Shown in pieces: positions 1 to 5,174 of a stretch of 5,174 nucleotides of DNA. The notes below the pieces were generated by a model that was given only the letters and a program-made list of their open reading frames with translations, had not been told where the DNA came from and did not search any database. The stretch is from Pseudomonadota bacterium (GTDB taxonomy: Bacteria > Pseudomonadota > Alphaproteobacteria > Rhizobiales > Methylopilaceae), in NCBI GenBank assembly GCA_023389135.1, contig JAEWEX010000059.1, forward strand, positions 1-5,174. The letters are read 5' to 3'. The position numbers were made by a program, and so were the translations under genes. Numbering within the stretch: the stretch's first letter is position 1; every line of letters begins with the position of its first letter.

Positions 1-1145
<1,145 letters not shown>

Positions 1146-1153
1146 CGCCGCAG

Positions 1154-1175
1154 GTTGTGGCCGCAGGGCCACAGC
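1154..1175 (+). terminator. Hairpin just after aatA, possible transcription end
   Basis: Bases 1154-1162 (GTTGTGGCC) pair with 1167-1175 (GGCCACAGC) around the four-base loop GCAG. This gives a nine-pair stem with one G-U pair. It begins nine bases after the aatA stop codon, where a terminator would be expected. No run of T follows (the next bases are GGCGCGGCAAAA), so it is not a textbook intrinsic terminator. It could instead stabilise the 3' end of the aatA transcript. Confidence 0.4.
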
Positions 1176-1214
1176 GGCGCGGCAAAATCTGCCGGCCTGC
1201 TTCTCGCGGGTTGA

Positions 1215-1228
1215 GGGCGCGCGCGCCC
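1215..1228. repeat. 14-bp perfect GC palindrome
   Basis: GGGCGCGCGCGCCC is its own reverse complement and contains a run of alternating C and G. It lies in the 125-bp gap between aatA and the barrel gene, 43 bp before the ATG at 1271. It could be a protein binding site, but in DNA this GC-rich it could also be chance. I found no convincing -35/-10 pair in the gap. Confidence 0.35.
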
Positions 1229-1270
1229 GGTTGCAGACTGCTCGCGATTACAGGCTGAGGGGCAGGGACC

Positions 1271-2167
1271 ATGTCGATCTTCAGGAGTGCGGTTTCGCTG
1301 GCCGCGATCGCGGCGATGACAGGGGCGGCTCACGCTGCCGACATCGCCTACGAGCCGGCGCCGATCGAGACGGTGCCTTACGCCGAGGGCGGGCTGCCGG
1401 CCGTGTCCGGCGTCAACGGCAAGCTGGCGATCTCCGCCGGCGCGTTCTCGCTCGACGGTCCCGACGATTTCGACGATCTGGACGTCGACGGCTCCATCGG
1501 CCTGCTGAACGGCGCGCTTTCGATCCCGCTCGGCCATTCCTTCGGCCTGCAGGTCGACGGCCTGCTCGGCACCCTCGACGGCGACATGGTGGCGGGTGTC
1601 GGCGGCCACCTGTTCTGGCGCGATCCGGCGACCGGCCTGTTCGGCGTCTATGGCGACTATGTCCACTACGACGCGGGCGGCTTCGGCGACGTCAACACCC
1701 ATCGCTTCGGCCTGGAGGGCGAGCTCTATCTCGGCCGCTTCACCATCTCCGGCGTGGCCGGCATGGAAGGCGGCGACATCGACGAGAGCTTCTTCGACAT
1801 GATCGACCTGGCGCTCTATCCCACCGACGACATCAAGCTCTATGTGGGCCACCGCTATGCCGGCGACATTCATTCGGCAGCGCTGGGCGCGGAGTGGCAG
1901 CTGCCGATCACGGCGCTGTCCGGCCTTTCGGTGTTCGGCGAAGGGCGCCTCGGCGAGGACTTCGCCGCCGGCTGGGGCGGCATCCGCGTCTACTTCGGCG
2001 AGAGCAAGTCGCTGATCCGCCGCCACCGCGAGGACGATCCCGTGGAGCGCATGCCGGAGATCACGTCGCTGGGCGGCCTGAAGGGGCTGGGAAACGTAAA
2101 CTGTCAGGAACTGTTTGATGATCAACTGAAATTGCCGGAGTCGTGCTTCGATGAATTTCCCGGCTAG
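1271..2167 (+). CDS. Secreted outer-membrane beta-barrel protein of unknown function
   Basis: The protein has 298 residues. Residues 1-22 form a signal peptide ending in AHA, with predicted cleavage before A23-D24. Residues 62-73 hold seven aspartates. Residues 75-245 show short alternating polar/hydrophobic, glycine- and aromatic-rich strands (for example LFGVYGDYVHYDAGG and FGLEGELYLGRFTISG), as expected for an outer-membrane barrel. The last clear strand ends in GGIRVYFG. It is followed by KSLIRRHREDDP (246-257), an element I know from alphaproteobacterial barrel proteins of unknown role, and then a tail to residue 298. That tail carries the only two cysteines, C278 and C292, so a disulfide is possible after export. 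It does not end in the aromatic residue typical of many porins. The ATG is preceded by GAGGGGCAGGGA, a good ribosome binding site. The last 80 bases (2091-2170, running just past the stop) are only about 46% GC. The substrate is unknown; it could be a small porin or a structural protein. Confidence 0.85.
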   Translation: MSIFRSAVSLAAIAAMTGAAHAADIAYEPAPIETVPYAEGGLPAVSGVNGKLAISAGAFSLDGPDDFDDLDVDGSIGLLNGALSIPLGHSFGLQVDGLLGTLDGDMVAGVGGHLFWRDPATGLFGVYGDYVHYDAGGFGDVNTHRFGLEGELYLGRFTISGVAGMEGGDIDESFFDMIDLALYPTDDIKLYVGHRYAGDIHSAALGAEWQLPITALSGLSVFGEGRLGEDFAAGWGGIRVYFGESKSLIRRHREDDPVERMPEITSLGGLKGLGNVNCQELFDDQLKLPESCFDEFPG

Positions 2168-2218
2168 CAATCCGCGGGTACACTGAGGTCGGGCAGCAGA
2201 CCGGAACCTCCCCGTCCG

Positions 2219-2240
2219 CTGTCGCGTTCCTGTCGCGACC
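2219..2240 (+). repeat. Tandem 11-bp direct repeat in the leader of the DUF992 gene
   Basis: CTGTCGCG occurs at 2219-2226 and again at 2230-2237, exactly 11 bases apart; the third bases between them differ slightly. The second copy runs into the 8-bp palindrome GTCGCGAC (2232-2239). The 11-bp spacing is about one helical turn, as in some operator sites. Both copies are also complementary to the region just before and into the ribosome binding site at 2259-2266, so the repeat may act in RNA instead. Confidence 0.4.
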
Positions 2241-2269
2241 CGCGCCATCCATGCGCGCCGTGACAGGAG
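2227..2269 (+). promoter_or_regulatory. Predicted hairpin that hides the ribosome binding site of the DUF992 gene
   Basis: Bases 2227-2237 (TTCCTGTCGCG) can pair with 2259-2269 (CGTGACAGGAG) in an 11-pair stem with two G-U pairs. After a small internal loop, 2241-2245 pair with 2253-2257 around a seven-base loop. The 3' arm covers most of AGGAGA (2265-2270), the ribosome binding site seven bases before the ATG at 2278. If it folds in the mRNA, translation should be held down until it opens. The upstream repeat copy at 2219-2226 could pair with 2259-2266 instead. The pairing is read directly from the sequence; the regulatory role is inference, and stems form easily by chance at this GC content. 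Confidence 0.35.
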
Positions 2270-2277
2270 ACGACACC

Positions 2278-2754
2278 ATGAAACGCCTCGCCCTCGCCGC
2301 CGCGCTCGGCGCGCTCGCCTTGTCCGCTCCCGCCTCCGCCCAGCAGGGCGCCGAGGTCGGCGTCCTCAACTGCTCCGTTGAAGGCGGGATCGGCCTGATC
2401 CTCGGCTCGCAGAAGGCGACCGAGTGCGTGTTCGAATCCTCCGACGGCAAGGTCCGCGAGATCTACACCGGCACCGTAACCAAGGTCGGCATCGACATCG
2501 GGGTCACCGGCAGCGCCCAGATCGTGTGGGCGGTGTTCGCGCCGACCTCCGCGTTCCGTCCCGGCTCGCTGGAGGGCTCCTATGCGGGCGTTTCCGCTGA
2601 AGCCACCGCCGGCGTCGGCGTCGGGGCCAACGTGCTGGTGGGCGGCTCGGACCGCACCATCTCGCTGCAGCCGGTGAGCGTGTCAGCCCAGACCGGCCTC
2701 AACGTCGCGGCCGGCATTGGCGGCCTCACGCTCAATTCGCCGGTGCGGATGTAG
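2278..2754 (+). CDS. DUF992 family secreted protein
   Basis: The protein has 158 residues, the usual size for DUF992, a family of small exported proteins of unknown function seen mainly in Hyphomicrobiales. Residues 1-21 are a signal peptide (K2-R3, a leucine/alanine core, then APASA before Q22). The mature part matches the family pattern: VGVLNCSVEGGIGLILGS, then a second cysteine in ATECVFES, YTGTVTKVGIDIGVTGS, IVWAVFAPT, SAEATAGVGVGANVLVGGS and ISLQPVSVSAQTGLNVAAGI. C32 and C50 are the only cysteines and probably form a disulfide in the periplasm. I chose the ATG at 2278 because AGGAGA ends seven bases before it and the signal peptide then starts correctly. An in-frame ATG at 2251 would add nine polar or charged residues and lacks a good ribosome binding site. 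The gene stands alone between a structured leader and a terminator-like stem. Confidence 0.9.
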   Translation: MKRLALAAALGALALSAPASAQQGAEVGVLNCSVEGGIGLILGSQKATECVFESSDGKVREIYTGTVTKVGIDIGVTGSAQIVWAVFAPTSAFRPGSLEGSYAGVSAEATAGVGVGANVLVGGSDRTISLQPVSVSAQTGLNVAAGIGGLTLNSPVRM

Positions 2755-2781
2755 GCCCCGTCTGCCGCATTCGTGATTGTC

Positions 2782-2809
2782 GGGCGGGGGCGCAAGCGCG
2801 CCTCCGCCC
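2782..2809 (+). terminator. Strong stem-loop after the DUF992 gene, probable terminator
   Basis: Bases 2782-2793 (GGGCGGGGGCGC) pair with 2798-2809 (GCGCCTCCGCCC) around the loop AAGC. This gives a 12-pair, very GC-rich stem with one G-U pair, starting 27 bases after the stop codon. Only a weak T-containing stretch (AGTCTT) follows. Position and strength suggest a transcription end that separates the DUF992 gene from the next operon, whose start lies 57 bases further on. Confidence 0.6.
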
Positions 2810-2865
2810 CAGTCTTGCCCGAAACGATTTACTAGATCAGGCCCTTGCTCCACCCTAGGGCCGCC

Positions 2866-4185
2866 ATGAAAACCTCAGAACTGCGCGCCGGCGTCGCCCG
2901 GCTCGACATCACCATGCGCGTGACGCTGGGCTCGCTGGCGCTGGCGAGCGGCGTCTACACCTATCTCGGCGTGCGCGAGCTGCTGGACGGGTCGGCGACC
3001 ACGGTGTTCCTCGCCGCTCTGATCTATTCGGCGGCCGTTTCCATCGGCATCTACGCATTCTGGTCGTTCCTCATGCGGTTCCTGCCGCATGTGCGCGACA
3101 TGACCAGCCGGGCGCTGCTGACGCTCGCCATGGCGCTGGGCTCGCTGATGATCGTGGCGATGTCGTCCTGGCTCAACGCCGCGGCGCTGGCGGGCTCGGC
3201 GGCGCTGGAGCAGCATCTGGCGACGACGCTGGAGGCCTATGTCGAGGACCTGGACAACGCGCACAACAACGCGCTTGCGGCACAGAGCCTGCTGCCGGAC
3301 ATCCAGATGGCCTCCACCCGGTTCGCGCGGCTGGCGGATGCCGAGCGCGAGGGGGCGCTGACCGGCTCGGCCGGCTCGGGCACCGTGGTCCAGCTCCTGA
3401 CGCAGATGTCGAACCAGCTCGACGGCCTCGCCGACGAGGTGCGCGGCTCCGCCGACCGGGTGAAGGCGCAGTTCGAGCAGGGCGGCGCCCACATCGCCAA
3501 GATGCGGGAGCTCGTCTCCGCCAACGGCCCGATCAAGCCGCGCAGCGACGCCTTCGGTGCGGAGGCCATCAACCTCACCGGCGTGATCGCGGCCATCCAG
3601 CAGACTTCGGTGGCCGCCGCCGTGAAGCGCGCGGCCGATGATCTCGCCCAGGGCTTCATCGCGCCGGTGGCGGGCGGGCGAACGGCGGACCTCGCGGACC
3701 GCCAGACGGCGGTGATGGGCAGCGTGGAGCGCGCGGTGGCGGCGCAGTCGCAGGCGCTGTCGCAGGCTGCCGAAACCATTCTCGCGGCCGAGCGTGTGGT
3801 GCCGGAGCGGTTCCAGCCATTGTCCACGGCGGAGGCAGTGCTGGTCTATGCCGGCGACTTCCTGCCGAGCTGGGCGGGCGCCATCTCCATCGATCTTCTG
3901 CCGGCGGTTCTGGTTCTGATCCTGTGCGTGGTCCAGGCCGGCATCCGCCGTGAGGACGACCCCGCCGCCGCGACCGAAATGTCGGCTGCAGATCTGATCG
4001 CAGCCATGCGGCTGGTGCGCGAGGTGGAGAACGAGGGCCGGGTGGCGCGCACCGCGCCGGTTCCAGCAGAGGCGGAGCCCGCGCCGGCGCCGGAGGACGC
4101 CCCCGTGCGGGAGGTGGAGCCGGCGCCGCTCGCCGGCGACGGCAAGGTGACCTCGCTGCCGCCCCGCGGCGGGCGCGGCGAATGA
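2866..4185 (+). CDS. Inner-membrane protein, four helices with a large periplasmic helical domain, unknown function
   Basis: I do not recognise this 439-residue protein. Hydrophobic segments lie at about 18-36, 46-73 and 83-107, with a fourth at 343-360. Positive residues after the second (RFLPHVRDMTSR) and fourth (GIRRED) place those ends in the cytoplasm. That leaves residues ~110-340 in the periplasm. This domain is alanine/glutamine-rich, cysteine-free and almost wholly helical, with heptad-like stretches such as QLLTQMSNQLDGLADEVRG. After the last helix come a short amphipathic helix (371-391) and a Pro/Ala/Glu-rich, probably disordered cytoplasmic tail. The start is the ATG at 2866, after the weak site TAGGG; an in-frame TTG at 2845 would add seven residues with no support. 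Its TGA overlaps the next start codon (ATGA), so the two products are probably made together and may interact. A scaffold, sensor or protease-adaptor role is conceivable but unproven. Confidence 0.85.
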   Translation: MKTSELRAGVARLDITMRVTLGSLALASGVYTYLGVRELLDGSATTVFLAALIYSAAVSIGIYAFWSFLMRFLPHVRDMTSRALLTLAMALGSLMIVAMSSWLNAAALAGSAALEQHLATTLEAYVEDLDNAHNNALAAQSLLPDIQMASTRFARLADAEREGALTGSAGSGTVVQLLTQMSNQLDGLADEVRGSADRVKAQFEQGGAHIAKMRELVSANGPIKPRSDAFGAEAINLTGVIAAIQQTSVAAAVKRAADDLAQGFIAPVAGGRTADLADRQTAVMGSVERAVAAQSQALSQAAETILAAERVVPERFQPLSTAEAVLVYAGDFLPSWAGAISIDLLPAVLVLILCVVQAGIRREDDPAAATEMSAADLIAAMRLVREVENEGRVARTAPVPAEAEPAPAPEDAPVREVEPAPLAGDGKVTSLPPRGGRGE

Positions 4186-5030
4186 GCGGCCCGACCGGCG
4201 ACCGCGCGGACGGCCGTCCCGGCGGCGTCGTGGGCTGGCTGTTCTCCCGGCCCGACGGCTGGATGCTGACGCGGGTGTTCTGGGGCCTCATCGCCGTGAC
4301 GCTGGTTGTGCTGGCGGGCGATTTCCGGGAACTCGCCGCCGCGCGCCCCGCCGCCGTCTGGGACGAGCGCGAGGTGCCCGGCATGCAGCCGGCGGTGCCG
4401 TATCTGCCCTCCACCCGTCGCGACGTGGAGCCCGAACCGGCGGACCGCCGCGCCGCGCCGGGTGTGCGCTCCACCGAGCAGCTTCGCCAGGAGATCACCT
4501 TCGAGCTCGTGGGAGAAGGCCGCCTGATCGCCGAGGGCACCATCCATCCCGGCGCCGCCGAGCGCTTCGCCGCCGAGATCGGGAAACGCGGATCCTATGT
4601 GAAGACCGTGGTGCTGAACTCGCCCGGCGGCTCGGTTCGAGACGCGCTGGCCATGGGCCGGCTGATCCGCGAGCGCGGGCTCGACACGGCGGTGGAGGCG
4701 GGCGGCTACTGCGCCTCCTCCTGTCCGCTGGTGTTTTCCGGCGGCGTGGCGCGGCGCGCGGCGGCGGACGCGGTGATCGGCGTCCACCAGGTCTATGCGG
4801 TGGCCCAGCAGGGCGGCATGCTCGACATGGCGGGCGGTATGGACCAGGCGCAGCGTGTGTCGGCGGAATGCCAGCGCCACCTGGTCGACATGGGCATCGA
4901 CCCGCGGGTCTGGATCCACGCCATGGAGACGCCCAAGGAGCGGCTGTTCTACTTCAAGCCCGCCGAGCTGGAGGACCTGAAGCTCGCCACCGAGGTGGCT
5001 GGGCGCAGGCAGGAGACCGCCGGGCTCTGA
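4182..5030 (+). CDS. Membrane-anchored periplasmic ClpP/crotonase-fold protein (COG3904-like), probable serine hydrolase
   Basis: The protein has 282 residues. One membrane helix at ~29-46 follows a short N-terminal cytoplasmic part; a Pro/Arg-rich linker runs to about 100, and a ClpP-like domain fills the rest. Its motifs follow ClpP order: a strand/turn with EGTI, then VVLNSPGGSVRDA (N146, G149-G150, the likely oxyanion region), then GGYCASSCPLVFSGG, where S179 aligns with the ClpP nucleophile, then IGVHQVY, where H202 aligns with the catalytic histidine. The third acid (D171 in ClpP) cannot be placed with certainty; D236 and D240 in VDMGIDPRV are candidates. C177 and C181 flank the serine, and a CxSxC pattern is usual in this family. 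ClpP proper is cytoplasmic and lacks an anchor, so this is a relative, not ClpP. Translation is coupled to the upstream membrane protein by a 4-bp overlap. The gene ends five bases from a convergent gene. Protease activity is inferred; substrates are unknown. Confidence 0.8.
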   Translation: MSGPTGDRADGRPGGVVGWLFSRPDGWMLTRVFWGLIAVTLVVLAGDFRELAAARPAAVWDEREVPGMQPAVPYLPSTRRDVEPEPADRRAAPGVRSTEQLRQEITFELVGEGRLIAEGTIHPGAAERFAAEIGKRGSYVKTVVLNSPGGSVRDALAMGRLIRERGLDTAVEAGGYCASSCPLVFSGGVARRAAADAVIGVHQVYAVAQQGGMLDMAGGMDQAQRVSAECQRHLVDMGIDPRVWIHAMETPKERLFYFKPAELEDLKLATEVAGRRQETAGL

Positions 5031-5035
5031 GGCGA

Positions 5036-5174
5036 TTATCCCTCTCGCATCCCCATATCCGCCATGTGTGCGCGGATGATCGATGCGAAGTCGGGATCGG
5101 CGACGAAGCCGAGATCGCGGGCGCGGCGGGCTGCGAAGGCTGTCGGCCATCCGGCAACGATGCGCTCGATGAAG
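5036..5174 (-). CDS. denD: NAD-dependent epimerase/dehydratase family protein, D-erythronate dehydrogenase-like, C-terminal end only
   Basis: On the minus strand an open frame enters at the window edge and ends at TAA (bases 5038-5036), giving the last 45 residues. The segment IVAGWPTAFAARRARDLGF, followed by ADPDFASIIRAH, matches the C-terminal end of the extended short-chain dehydrogenase group that includes D-erythronate dehydrogenase (DenD), which oxidises D-erythronate with NAD in a tetronate breakdown pathway. The diagnostic NAD-binding glycine motif and the catalytic Tyr-Lys pair lie outside the window, so the precise substrate is a guess and the symbol is tentative. The gene converges on the ClpP-like gene with five bases between the two stop codons. 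Confidence 0.65.
   Translation of the reverse strand, partial: FIERIVAGWPTAFAARRARDLGFVADPDFASIIRAHMADMGMREG

Noticed and set aside
1231..2118. Plus-strand open frame overlapping the barrel gene in another frame
   Set aside because: Its product is mostly arginine and glycine, whereas the overlapping frame has a clear signal peptide and barrel strands.
2251..2253. Earlier ATG for the DUF992 gene
   Set aside because: It would place polar and acidic residues ahead of the signal peptide, and AGGAGA is correctly spaced for the ATG at 2278.
2853..2860. 8-bp palindrome CCCTAGGG with a rare CTAG core just before the start at 2866
   Set aside because: It is short and overlaps the likely ribosome binding site; another CTAG at 2832 is not arranged as a repeat. 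There is too little to call an operator.
2821..2865. Promoter before the membrane-protein gene (TTGCCC and TACTAG-like boxes)
   Set aside because: The spacing between the candidate boxes is wrong for a sigma-70 promoter and neither is a good match.
3846..5150. 434-codon open frame on the minus strand across the operon
   Set aside because: It lies opposite two well-supported plus-strand genes and has a low-complexity His/Arg/Gly/Pro composition. The true minus-strand gene in this area uses another frame.

Overview
The window is a high-GC stretch that reads as chromosomal DNA of an alphaproteobacterium, most likely from the Hyphomicrobiales (Rhizobiales). The reasons are a rhizobial-type aspartate aminotransferase, a DUF992 protein (a family found mostly in this order), an outer-membrane barrel with the KSLIRRHREDDP element I associate with alphaproteobacteria, and strong G/C preference at third codon positions. 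There is no sign of an insertion sequence, phage, plasmid origin, tRNA, rRNA or CRISPR array. Five genes lie on the plus strand and one gene end lies on the minus strand.

Layout: (1) 1-1145, the aspartate aminotransferase aatA, lacking about 20 N-terminal codons that lie before the window. (2) 1146-1270, a gap with a hairpin and a 14-bp GC palindrome. (3) 1271-2167, a secreted outer-membrane beta-barrel protein with an unusual AT-rich, two-cysteine C-terminal tail. (4) 2168-2277, a leader in which the ribosome binding site of the next gene can be paired into a long hairpin. (5) 2278-2754, a small secreted DUF992 protein, followed by a strong terminator-like stem. (6) 2866-4185 and 4182-5030, a two-gene unit joined by an ATGA overlap. 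The first gene encodes an unrecognised four-helix membrane protein with a large periplasmic helical domain. The second encodes a membrane-anchored periplasmic protein with a ClpP/crotonase-like fold, a likely Ser179/His202 pair and a C-A-S-S-C nucleophile motif. (7) 5036-5174, minus strand, the 3' end of an NAD-dependent epimerase/dehydratase that resembles D-erythronate dehydrogenase.

Amino acid metabolism (aatA) and sugar-acid catabolism (the denD-like end) bracket four genes whose products all act in the envelope: one in the outer membrane, one in the periplasm and two anchored in the inner membrane. I see no shared pathway that links them. The most interesting part is the translationally coupled pair at 2866-5030, which looks like an uncharacterised membrane-bound, protease-like module. 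The second is the possible translational control element in front of the DUF992 gene.
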